Source: Heliobacterium mobile (lineage in GTDB: Bacteria; Bacillota; Desulfitobacteriia; Heliobacteriales; Heliobacteriaceae). From it: DNA of 39,691 nucleotides. The stretch lies in the NCBI RefSeq assembly GCF_009720735.1, contig NZ_WNKU01000030.1, forward strand, positions 1 to 39,691, in the 5' to 3' direction. This document shows, one piece after another, positions 1-6,989 of the stretch. Under the pieces are notes generated by a model. That model was not told the DNA's origin, did not search any database, and saw only the letters and a program-made list of their open reading frames with translations. Each line of letters starts with the position of its first letter. Position 1 is the first letter of the stretch. Both the position numbers and the translations under genes were made by a program.

Positions 1-74
1 CCCGTTGGTCAAGCGGTCTAAGACACCGCCCTTTCACGGCGGTTACAGGGGTTCGAATCCCCTACGGGTCACCA
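1..74 (+). tRNA. tRNA-Glu (TTC), 5' end cut by window edge
   Basis: The sequence folds as a tRNA. The TTC anticodon lies in the loop of the GCC/GGC anticodon stem, the T arm contains GGTTCGAATCC, and the 3' acceptor strand ACGGGTC is followed by A and an encoded CCA (72-74). Only five of the seven 5' acceptor bases are present, so about two bases lie before the window. Confidence 0.93.
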
Positions 75-83
75 TCTTTTTTC

Positions 84-160
84 GGAGCAGTGGTGTAGAG
101 GCCTAACATGCCAGCCTGTCACGCTGGAGATCGCGGGTTCGAATCCCGTCTGCTCCGCCA
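84..160 (+). tRNA. tRNA-Asp (GTC)
   Basis: The acceptor stem GGAGCAG pairs with CTGCTCC, the anticodon loop reads CTGTCAC with a GTC anticodon, the T arm holds GGTTCGAATCC, and CCA is encoded at 158-160. It lies nine bases after tRNA-Glu, so the two are probably co-transcribed. Confidence 0.95.
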
Positions 161-279
161 TTTACATATTAATGCTTTATAAAGGGCTCGTTTTCAGTTT
201 TATCTGGGGGCGGGTTCTTTTTTCTTTGCCCAAATTTATTTGCCCAAATTGACCTTTTCTTGTTCGGAAGGACCATTCC

Positions 280-307
280 TTGACTTTTAGCGGAAACGGG
301 GTATCAT
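280..307 (+). promoter_or_regulatory. probable sigma-A promoter of lgt
   Basis: A -35 TTGACT (280-285) and a -10 TATCAT (302-307) are separated by 16 bases, about 35 bases before the lgt start. Just upstream, a 12-base direct repeat TTTGCCCAAATT occurs at 225-236 and 239-250; I assign it no function. Confidence 0.45.
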
Positions 308-341
308 AGAATAGAATATGGAAAAATAAGGGGGATTAGAC

Positions 342-1127
342 TTGCCGGATCCGATCGCATTTCAAATCGGACCCATCACCGTTCACTGGTATGGAATACT
401 CATCAGCAGCGCCTTACTCATTGGTACGCTCCTGGCGCAGCGGGAAACGGTCCGTCATGGAATTGACCCCGATTTTCTCTACAACCTGGTTCTCTGGGCG
501 GTTCCCCTCGCGCTGATTGGGGCGCGGGTCTACTACGTCGTCTTCAACTGGAAGTACTATCAAAACGATCCGTCAGAAGTGATCGCTATCTGGCACGGCG
601 GCATCGCCATCTATGGCGCCTTGCTCACGGCCTTTGCTGTAGGCTGGTTCTATACGCGCAGACATGGTGTCTCCTTCTGGCAGATGGCTGATATTGCCGC
701 CCCGTCGCTCATCTTAGGCCAAGCCATCGGGCGCTGGGGAAACTTCTTCAACCAGGAAGCCTACGGCTATCCCACGAACCTGCCCTGGGCGATGATGATC
801 GCCGGTGAAATGCGCCATCCCACCTTTTTGTACGAATCCCTCTGGGATTTTAGCGGTTTCCTCTTTCTCCTCTGGCTGCGCCGCCGGCCGACGGTTCGCC
901 GAGGGGAAGTGTTTTTAGCCTATCTAGTCTATTACTCCACAGGCCGGTTCTTTATCGAGGGCTTGCGGATGGATTCGGAGATGCTAGGGGACTTCCGGCT
1001 GGCGCAAGTTATCGCCGTCGGGCTGATCCTGTTCTCCATCGGGGCCTATTATTACCGTCGCCAAAAAGGGTACGCCGATGAACCGGCATCCCCGGCCGAA
1101 CCGGTACAAGCCGAGCTCAAAAAATAA
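342..1127 (+). CDS. lgt: prolipoprotein diacylglyceryl transferase
   Basis: Lgt moves the diacylglyceryl group of phosphatidylglycerol onto the lipobox cysteine of prelipoproteins at the cytoplasmic membrane, the first step of lipoprotein maturation. The 261-residue length is normal for the family. The N-terminal IGPITVHWYGI, the GGIAIYGALL segment and the signature around GQAIGRWGNFFNQEAYG (about residues 126-142) are diagnostic, and several hydrophobic membrane segments are visible. Translation starts at TTG, placed by the GGGGGAT ribosome binding site at 331-337. The C-terminal tail is charged and Pro/Ala rich. The gene appears monocistronic, because the SCIFF gene downstream has its own promoter. 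Confidence 0.95.
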   Translation: MPDPIAFQIGPITVHWYGILISSALLIGTLLAQRETVRHGIDPDFLYNLVLWAVPLALIGARVYYVVFNWKYYQNDPSEVIAIWHGGIAIYGALLTAFAVGWFYTRRHGVSFWQMADIAAPSLILGQAIGRWGNFFNQEAYGYPTNLPWAMMIAGEMRHPTFLYESLWDFSGFLFLLWLRRRPTVRRGEVFLAYLVYYSTGRFFIEGLRMDSEMLGDFRLAQVIAVGLILFSIGAYYYRRQKGYADEPASPAEPVQAELKK

Positions 1128-1220
1128 TCAATATGACGATTCATTTCCCTGAAAATACCGTACTATCGCTTGTGATTGGCCATACTTCTGTGTTCGGTAA
1201 AATTGCTTTTTAGCAGGACC

Positions 1221-1249
1221 TTTACCGCTTGCCAAGAAAATGCTATAAT
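1221..1249 (+). promoter_or_regulatory. sigma-A promoter of the SCIFF gene
   Basis: A -35-like TTTACC (1221-1226) is followed after 17 bases by TATAAT (1244-1249) with an extended TGC just before it. The start of transcription would be near 1256, leaving a short leader before the ribosome binding site GAGGAGGG (1279-1286). Confidence 0.65.
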
Positions 1250-1292
1250 ACCAACGGATTTTTGGCGTGCGAACGCTGAGGAGGGAAGTTCT

Positions 1293-1436
1293 GTGAGCAA
1301 GCACATCGTTACCGTGCAGAAGGGCTCATTGCAAGCTACCGTACATACCGGTGGTTGCGGGGAGTGCCAAACCTCCTGCCAATCGGCCTGCAAAACCTCT
1401 TGCACAGTCGGCAACCAGGTTTGTCAGAAGGGCTAG
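1293..1436 (+). CDS. scfA: SCIFF ranthipeptide precursor
   Basis: This is a 47-residue precursor peptide of the six-Cys-in-forty-five family. It begins MSKHIVTVQKGSLQATVHTG and carries cysteines at 22, 25, 29, 33, 37 and 44, with Thr/Ser/Glu/Lys acceptor residues between them. In the family a radical-SAM SPASM enzyme links these cysteines to other residues by thioether bonds; that enzyme is the next gene. The GTG start is chosen because it follows GAGGAGGG by about 6 bases and gives the standard family N-terminus. A longer reading from 1176 would add 39 untypical residues and run through the promoter. The final role of the product is unknown; quorum sensing has been proposed for relatives. 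Confidence 0.93.
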   Translation: MSKHIVTVQKGSLQATVHTGGCGECQTSCQSACKTSCTVGNQVCQKG

Positions 1437-1464
1437 AGATCGTATTGCCATATACGAAAAAGGA

Positions 1465-1500
1465 CCCTCTATTCGCACCGCAACGGATAGAGGGTTTCTT
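1465..1500 (+). terminator. terminator/attenuator between the SCIFF peptide gene and its maturase
   Basis: CCCTCTAT (1465-1472) pairs with ATAGAGGG (1487-1494) and is followed by TTTCTT. It lies 28 bases after the peptide stop and before the maturase, so it probably lets only part of the transcripts continue and yields more peptide than enzyme. Confidence 0.8.
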
Positions 1501-1537
1501 GTTGCTATAAAAAATAATGGAAAAGGTTGCTGAAAAT

Positions 1538-2989
1538 ATGCCGAACGAGACCGGTACTGCTTCCTGGTGGGCCGAATTAAAAGACTATGATTTTGCCGCC
1601 AACATCGTGTGCTTTCGCCACGGCCAAACTGCCCTTTGCTATGATGTGAATTCGAACTCACTGCACCGGCTTGACGCGGTGGCCTTTCAGGTGCTGCAAG
1701 CACTCCTCACCGCCCAGGGAGACGGAGAGGTTGCCCGCACGCAGCTCGTTGAGGCTGAAGGCCTGGACGCTGAAATGGTCGACGAGATCCTTTCTGAATT
1801 AGGTGAACTGAAAGCGGCGGGCATGCTGTTCACGACAGACTCACTGGCCCGGCGTTATCTCTCCGATAAAGAGACGGCAGCCAACGCCGCTGAGCCGTCT
1901 AAGCCGGTCGTCAAAGCGCTCTGCCTACATATCGCCCATGACTGTAACTTGCGCTGCAGCTACTGCTTCGCCGGGACAGGTCCTTTTGGCGGCGACCGGA
2001 GCCTCATGTCGGCCGAAGTAGGCAAGCAAGCCATCGACTTTTTACTTGCTCATTCGCAAGGACGGCGCCATGTTGAAATCGACTTTTTCGGCGGTGAGCC
2101 GCTGATGAATTTTGACGTCGTCAAAGAACTGGTAGCTTATGCGAAGCGCAGGGCTTCCGAGGAAGATAAAGTGCTCAAGCTGACCTTGACGACTAACGGA
2201 TTGTTGCTTGATGAGGAAGTGGGACGTTACTTAAACGAGGAAGGCCTGTCTGTCGTCTTGTCCCTAGACGGACGTCGCCATGTCCATGACGAGATGCGCC
2301 CCTATGTGGACGGTTCCGGTTCATATGACGATGTGGTCACCAACTTGCAGAAGTTTGTCCAATCCCGCAACGGGGAAGACTACTATGTCCGGGGAACTTT
2401 TACCCATCACAACCCCGATTTCGCTGCCGACGCGCTGCATATTCACGACCTTGGTTTTCAACACTTATCGGTGGAGCCCGTCGTGGCTGCCCCTGATATC
2501 GACTATGCCCTTAAAGAAGAGGACCTGGCCCAACTGGAAGAACAGTATCGCATCTTAGCCGAAAACATCGACGAGCGGAACAAAACAGGCCGGGCCTTTA
2601 ACTTCTTCCATTTCCAACTCGACCTGGCTCATGGACCGTGCCTGGCTAAGCGCCTCTCAGGCTGCGGGGCCGGTTTTGAATACATGGCGGTGGCGCCCAA
2701 CGGCGACCTCTACCCTTGCCACCAGTTTGTCGGCCGGGAGAAATACCTCCTCGGGAATGTGACCACCGGATTGAATAACCTTTCGGCCTGTGACGCTTTC
2801 TCGGAAGCGCATATCTACCACAAAGAGGGCTGTCCCACCTGCTGGGCCCGGTTCCTTTGCTCCGGCGGCTGTCACGCCAACAACGAGGCCGATACGGGGG
2901 ACCTGCGTATCCCAGCCAAAATGAGCTGTCAATTGGCAAAGATGCGGCTCAAGTGGGCCTTGTACGCCAAAGCCTTGGAAACTTGCTGA
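1538..2989 (+). CDS. scfB: SCIFF peptide maturase, radical SAM/SPASM
   Basis: This enzyme is expected to install thioether cross-links in the SCIFF peptide encoded just upstream. The N-terminal ~110 residues look like a PqqD-type peptide-recognition domain. The radical SAM cluster motif CNLRCSYC follows (Cys 136, 140, 143), then FFGGEPL, and a C-terminal SPASM region with GCGAGFEYMAVAPNG, LYPCHQF, CPTCWARFLCSGGC and a last SCQLAK. These supply the auxiliary Fe-S cluster ligands. The 483-residue length is typical. I prefer ATG 1538 because AAAGG lies at 1522-1526; an in-frame ATG at 1517 has no visible ribosome binding site. Expression probably depends on read-through of the terminator at 1465-1500. 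Confidence 0.93.
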   Translation: MPNETGTASWWAELKDYDFAANIVCFRHGQTALCYDVNSNSLHRLDAVAFQVLQALLTAQGDGEVARTQLVEAEGLDAEMVDEILSELGELKAAGMLFTTDSLARRYLSDKETAANAAEPSKPVVKALCLHIAHDCNLRCSYCFAGTGPFGGDRSLMSAEVGKQAIDFLLAHSQGRRHVEIDFFGGEPLMNFDVVKELVAYAKRRASEEDKVLKLTLTTNGLLLDEEVGRYLNEEGLSVVLSLDGRRHVHDEMRPYVDGSGSYDDVVTNLQKFVQSRNGEDYYVRGTFTHHNPDFAADALHIHDLGFQHLSVEPVVAAPDIDYALKEEDLAQLEEQYRILAENIDERNKTGRAFNFFHFQLDLAHGPCLAKRLSGCGAGFEYMAVAPNGDLYPCHQFVGREKYLLGNVTTGLNNLSACDAFSEAHIYHKEGCPTCWARFLCSGGCHANNEADTGDLRIPAKMSCQLAKMRLKWALYAKALETC

Positions 2990-3088
2990 TCTAACTGAGT
3001 CGCTGAGATCTGGCTATTTTTTCTTTCATACTTCGTTGGTCAACGTACGGACCATCGCCCACCGACGCTAAAAAGAAGGGGTTTCTCC

Positions 3089-5221
3089 ATGAAACGTACC
3101 GTTCTTTCCGCATGTCCCTTACACTGTTATGACCTTTGCTCCTTCCAAGTCCACCTGGAGGGAGAACGAATCGTCGATATCACCGGCAACCCCCGGCACC
3201 CAGTGACCCGGGGGTTTGTCTGCTCCCAAGCGAACCGGCTGATCGAACGACAGTACAGTCCCGACCGGATCACCGCGCCTTTACTCCGGGTAGGCGAGAC
3301 CTGGCGCCGGGCTTCCTGGGACGAGGTGCTCGATCACATCGCCCAAGCGCTGGTAAAAGCCTTGAAACAGTACGGGCCCAGCTCCATTTTACATATGGCC
3401 GGTACCGGTTCCACAGGGGTTCTAAAGCAGCTGGACCGCCGCTTTTTCTACGGACTGGGCGGAGTGACTGTGGTGGACGGAACGATGGGCTGGGAAGCGG
3501 GCCTGGCAGCTCAGCGGGCTGATTTCGGTGTGGCCGCGTCACCGGCTTGGGCCGATTTGGTGCGGGCACAGACCATCTTTCTCTGGGGCCGGGATCCGGC
3601 GACGACGAATACACACCTCATCCCCTACCTGGTAGAAGCCAAAGAAAAAGGTGCCAAAGTAATCCTGATCGATCCTTTACGCACCCCTTCGGCCCAAATC
3701 GCCGATGAGGTCTACCGGATACAACCGGGGACAGACAGTCTGCTTGCGCTCAGCATGGCCTATGTCATCTTAGAAAACCGTTGGTGGGATAGTGACTTTG
3801 TCACCAGCCATGTGAATAACTTTGCTGCCTTTGCCAAAGCTGTGGCCGCCTATTCACCAGAGACGGTGGGCGAACATATCGGCTTAGAACCGCGGCTCAT
3901 CCGGACCTTAGCCCGCCTCTATGCAAAAGGACGCCCGTCAGCCCTCGTGCTCGGTGCCGGCCTATTGCGTTATGGCCAAAGCGGCCTCACCGTCCGGGCC
4001 ATCGATGCCCTCGCCGCCATCACCGGCCAACTGGGCATCAGTGGCGGCGGGATCCACTTAGCGAACGACAGCTATAATTCGTTGAGTCAAGCGGCGGCGG
4101 GAGAGGAACCGGAAGGCCTTCAGAAAGTCGCCTGGACCGATCTGGCTTGCGAGATTGAAGAGCGCCGCAAAAACAGCCTTGCCAACCCTGATCAGAGCGG
4201 GCTGAGGAGCGAAGAAAACCGGACGAACGACACAACCGGTAAGCCGCCGATCCAGATCGCCTTCGTCAACCGGGCCAATCCGGCCAGCCAAGTGCCGGAT
4301 ATTGCCAGTCTAACGTCGGCCTTGCACACCATACCGTTTAAAGTGGTCATCGACTTCACTTTCACCGACACGGCACGCCTCGCTGATGTGATCCTTCCGG
4401 CGGCCACTTCCTTCGAGGCGCCGGACCTCATCGCCAGCGAACGAAACGATTACATCCATTATCAACCGACCATCGTTGCACCCCGGGGGCAGGTCCTTCC
4501 GGAGAACTGCATATGGCAGGGACTGGCCCAGCGTCTCATCGCTGCAGATGCATCGATGGTGCCCGGTCTGGTGAAAGAGCGTGACCACTGGAATCAGTCC
4601 GCGGAGCAGTGGCTGGAGGATATCCTCCAGGACCATGGCCTGAGCCTGGAAGGTGTACAAGGCGGGCCTCGTCCCAATCCAGGAATGGAGGTCATTCCCT
4701 TTAAGGACGGCTCTTTTGCCACACCATCCGGGAAGGTGGAACTCGCCGGAGAGACCGAATTCGCCCATCTCTCATGTGGGAACAAAGTCGTCCCGATCGA
4801 ACAGGCCCTGACGGAGTCAGCCTCTTCCTTTCGGATGCTCTTCGTCCGTCCCAAAGGGAAACGCAATTCCCAGTTTTGGGACAGCGAAGATCTCGACGAA
4901 AGCAACCTGTCCGATACCCCGTCAGTGCGGCTTCATCGGGAGGACATGCAAGATTTAAATGTCCGCCCGGGGGACGAGGTTATCGTCGAATCAGAACAGG
5001 GCTCACTCATCGTGACGGCTCTCGCTGATGACGATATGCCTCGCCGGACGGTGGTCATCACTCCGGGACAGTCCCGGCATAGCGGCGGCGGTGTCAATCT
5101 GATTACCCCTCCGACTTCGACCGATCTGGGTCCTGGGTTCGCTTGTAACGAGACAAAATGTACCCTTCGCAAGCTGCCAAAAGCCGAGCGAATTCTCTAC
5201 AGCAGGACAAAATCCCTGTAA
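3089..5221 (+). CDS. molybdopterin-dependent oxidoreductase (DMSO reductase superfamily)
   Basis: This is a 710-residue molybdenum/tungsten bis-pterin enzyme. An N-terminal [4Fe-4S] motif Cys9-x3-Cys13-x3-Cys17-x27-Cys45 is followed by the usual cofactor-binding segments, such as FLWGRDPATTNTH, VILIDPLRTPSAQIAD and IQPGTDSLLALSMAYV. The C-terminal dinucleotide-binding domain starts near DLNVRPGDEVIVES. There is no Tat signal, so it should be cytoplasmic. No clear Cys, Sec or Ser metal ligand stands out in the expected region around residues 120-150, so substrate and subfamily cannot be named. ATG 3089 follows GAAGGGG. No partner subunit is adjacent. moeA and mop at 36.9-38.6 kb could supply and buffer its cofactor metal. 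Confidence 0.85.
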   Translation: MKRTVLSACPLHCYDLCSFQVHLEGERIVDITGNPRHPVTRGFVCSQANRLIERQYSPDRITAPLLRVGETWRRASWDEVLDHIAQALVKALKQYGPSSILHMAGTGSTGVLKQLDRRFFYGLGGVTVVDGTMGWEAGLAAQRADFGVAASPAWADLVRAQTIFLWGRDPATTNTHLIPYLVEAKEKGAKVILIDPLRTPSAQIADEVYRIQPGTDSLLALSMAYVILENRWWDSDFVTSHVNNFAAFAKAVAAYSPETVGEHIGLEPRLIRTLARLYAKGRPSALVLGAGLLRYGQSGLTVRAIDALAAITGQLGISGGGIHLANDSYNSLSQAAAGEEPEGLQKVAWTDLACEIEERRKNSLANPDQSGLRSEENRTNDTTGKPPIQIAFVNRANPASQVPDIASLTSALHTIPFKVVIDFTFTDTARLADVILPAATSFEAPDLIASERNDYIHYQPTIVAPRGQVLPENCIWQGLAQRLIAADASMVPGLVKERDHWNQSAEQWLEDILQDHGLSLEGVQGGPRPNPGMEVIPFKDGSFATPSGKVELAGETEFAHLSCGNKVVPIEQALTESASSFRMLFVRPKGKRNSQFWDSEDLDESNLSDTPSVRLHREDMQDLNVRPGDEVIVESEQGSLIVTALADDDMPRRTVVITPGQSRHSGGGVNLITPPTSTDLGPGFACNETKCTLRKLPKAERILYSRTKSL

Positions 5222-5269
5222 AAGTGCACTGTGTGGGAATTTTATGGGTTTACCCGACAATTGCTGCCA

Positions 5270-5278
5270 TGTTATAAT
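5270..5278 (+). promoter_or_regulatory. extended -10 promoter of the M23 hydrolase gene
   Basis: TGTTATAAT is an extended -10 element. A weak TTTACC lies 18 bases before TATAAT. Transcription would start near 5285 and leave a leader of about 160 bases. Confidence 0.6.
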
Positions 5279-5284
5279 AAGCGC

Positions 5285-5440
5285 GGACTCTATTTCTGTA
5301 GAAGCCAAATGACAGAACGGACCCAAACCCAGCCGAACGTCGGAAATTTGGTCCCTCCGGCTTGTTCCGCGAACCGAATCCAAGACAGAAGCCCCTGAGT
5401 AATGCGCAGAAAAAACGGATCAGGGGTTCGGGAAGGGGGC
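5285..5440 (+). promoter_or_regulatory. structured 5' leader of the M23 hydrolase gene, possible riboswitch
   Basis: The leader contains GGACCCAAA (5319-5327), which can pair imperfectly with TTTGGTCC, then GCGAACCGAATCC, then CCCCTGA (5392-5398) pairing with TCAGGGG (5420-5426) just before the AAGGGGG ribosome binding site. In Firmicutes, LysM/M23 hydrolase genes often follow a ydaO (c-di-AMP) riboswitch, and a few short blocks resemble it. The match is too poor to name it firmly. Confidence 0.3.
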
Positions 5441-5444
5441 GCAT

Positions 5445-6761
5445 ATGTCCAAAAAGGATTTCCTGACAGAGAAGATTTCGGGCATACAACAAAAATGGTC
5501 GGAAGTCGTCGCAGATGTCAAAGCCATCGACCTGCAAAACTGGCGTGAAAGCAAAGGGCTCCTTCGCATCGCCCGGGGTACAGGTGTACTGGTCGTTGCA
5601 GGCGCCTTGATTTTTACCGGAGTACACGGTGCATCTTTCAACAGCATGTCCGGTGCGGCACAAGTGGCAGAAGATCAAAATGCCATGACCAAAGCTTGCC
5701 GAATCGTCATCGACGGTCAACCGGTCTTCATCGCGGCTAGCCGCGAAGAAGCCGAAAAAATCGTTAAAGACGCCATCGACTATTTCTCCGTTGGCCAAAT
5801 CTCCTCGCCTGGCGTCGAAGTGGTAGACGTCAAGGTCAAGCAGAAAATCACCTATGAAGATGTGGAAGTGCCGAAAGGTCAAGTTCAAACGGCCACTGAC
5901 ATCAAGAAGCTGCTCGTTGAAGGCAAAGGCGAAAAAGTTCGCTACGTCGTCCAGCAAGGGGATACTCTCTGGAGCGTAGCGACCAAAAACAATATGAGCT
6001 GGCTCGCATTGATCAAATCGAACCCGCAGCTCGCTGACGAAAACAAGCTGAAAATCGGCCAAGAGATCAACTTAAACCGGCCGACCTATTACCTCAACGT
6101 GGCAACCACCTACAAATCGACCGTACAAGAAGACATTCCCTATCCCACCAAAGTGGAAAAGTCTGATGATGTGCGCCCCGGCGGCGTTCAAGTGAAACAG
6201 GAAGGTGTCCGGGGGACGAAGCTGGCCACCTATCTGCTTACCAAGGAAAACAACTATTTGGTGGAACAAAACCTGACGGAAGAAAAAGTCTTAAAAGAGC
6301 CGGTACAACGGCTTGAAGTCCGCGGTAACAACCGGGTTCAATTGGCTTCCCGTGGAACGAGCAGGGCCCGGGGCACCTATTCCGGTGGTGGCAGCGGCAC
6401 CTTGTCCTGGCCGGTCGCAGGTCACCGAATCACCTCTGGTTTTGGTTACCGGGGTGGACGGGAGTTTCATCCCGCCATCGACATCGACCTGGAAACGGGT
6501 GATCCCGTCTACGCCGCAGCGGACGGCACCGTCATCTCTGCCGGCTGGGCCGGTAACTATGGAAAATGTATCATTATCGACCATGGCGGCATGACAACCC
6601 GTTATGCCCATTTGTCGAGCATCGAAGTTGGGGAAGGTCAGACCGTAAGCCGTGGATCGGAGATCGGCAAAGGCGGCGCTACGGGACGGGCCTATGGCAG
6701 CCATCTGCACTTTGAAGTGAACGATGGCGGCGTCAAGAACCCGCTGAACTACCTCAATTAA
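5445..6761 (+). CDS. LysM-G5-M23 peptidoglycan endopeptidase
   Basis: This 438-residue cell-wall hydrolase has a cytoplasmic N-terminus, one membrane anchor near residues 44-64, and an extracytoplasmic part. It carries a LysM peptidoglycan-binding motif (YVVQQGDTLWSVATKNNMSW, about 167-210), a G5-like domain (about 213-285), a Gly/Ser/Arg linker and a C-terminal M23 zinc peptidase (about 320-438). The M23 metal-binding parts are visible as FHPAIDIDLETGDPV and SHLHFEV. Such enzymes cut peptide cross-links during growth or sporulation. ATG 5445 follows GGAAGGGGG. A terminator lies at 6865-6891. Confidence 0.92.
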   Translation: MSKKDFLTEKISGIQQKWSEVVADVKAIDLQNWRESKGLLRIARGTGVLVVAGALIFTGVHGASFNSMSGAAQVAEDQNAMTKACRIVIDGQPVFIAASREEAEKIVKDAIDYFSVGQISSPGVEVVDVKVKQKITYEDVEVPKGQVQTATDIKKLLVEGKGEKVRYVVQQGDTLWSVATKNNMSWLALIKSNPQLADENKLKIGQEINLNRPTYYLNVATTYKSTVQEDIPYPTKVEKSDDVRPGGVQVKQEGVRGTKLATYLLTKENNYLVEQNLTEEKVLKEPVQRLEVRGNNRVQLASRGTSRARGTYSGGGSGTLSWPVAGHRITSGFGYRGGREFHPAIDIDLETGDPVYAAADGTVISAGWAGNYGKCIIIDHGGMTTRYAHLSSIEVGEGQTVSRGSEIGKGGATGRAYGSHLHFEVNDGGVKNPLNYLN

Positions 6762-6864
6762 GCCGTAACAACTGAATAAGAAAATGATTGTGGATTGGTG
6801 TATTTGACGTTCAAAGGTTTAGTACATATTTCCACGGAAATAGCACATATTTGCTAAGGTAAGA

Positions 6865-6891
6865 GGGGATTCCGAATAGGGATCCCCTTTT
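6865..6891 (+). terminator. rho-independent terminator after the M23 gene
   Basis: GGGGAT (6865-6870) pairs with ATCCCC (6882-6887), with an inner CC/GG pair, and is followed by TTTT. Confidence 0.75.
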
Positions 6892-6903
6892 CATGTTCTT
6901 TTC

Positions 6904-6933
6904 TTGACAACGCAAATCCATATTCCCTAAAAT
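6904..6933 (+). promoter_or_regulatory. sigma-A promoter of the CoA-binding/TrxR fusion gene
   Basis: A perfect -35 TTGACA (6904-6909), an 18-base spacer and TAAAAT (6928-6933) give a strong promoter. The predicted start near 6940 lies just before the inverted repeat at 6949-6965. Confidence 0.75.
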
Positions 6934-6948
6934 AGAGATAAGGAATAT

Positions 6949-6965
6949 ATACCCTATGAGGGTAT
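6949..6965. promoter_or_regulatory. ATACCC-N5-GGGTAT inverted repeat, CsoR/CstR-like operator
   Basis: ATACCC (6949-6954) and GGGTAT (6960-6965) form a perfect inverted repeat just downstream of the predicted transcription start. The pattern resembles operators of CsoR-family repressors, which sense copper or persulfide. No such regulator is encoded in this window. Confidence 0.45.
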
Positions 6966-6989
6966 TTACAAAAGCGGGAGTGAAGCAGC

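Noticed and set aside
1176-1292. N-terminal extension of the SCIFF peptide
   Set aside because: It runs through the TATAAT promoter element. GTG 1293 has a good ribosome binding site and gives the family length.
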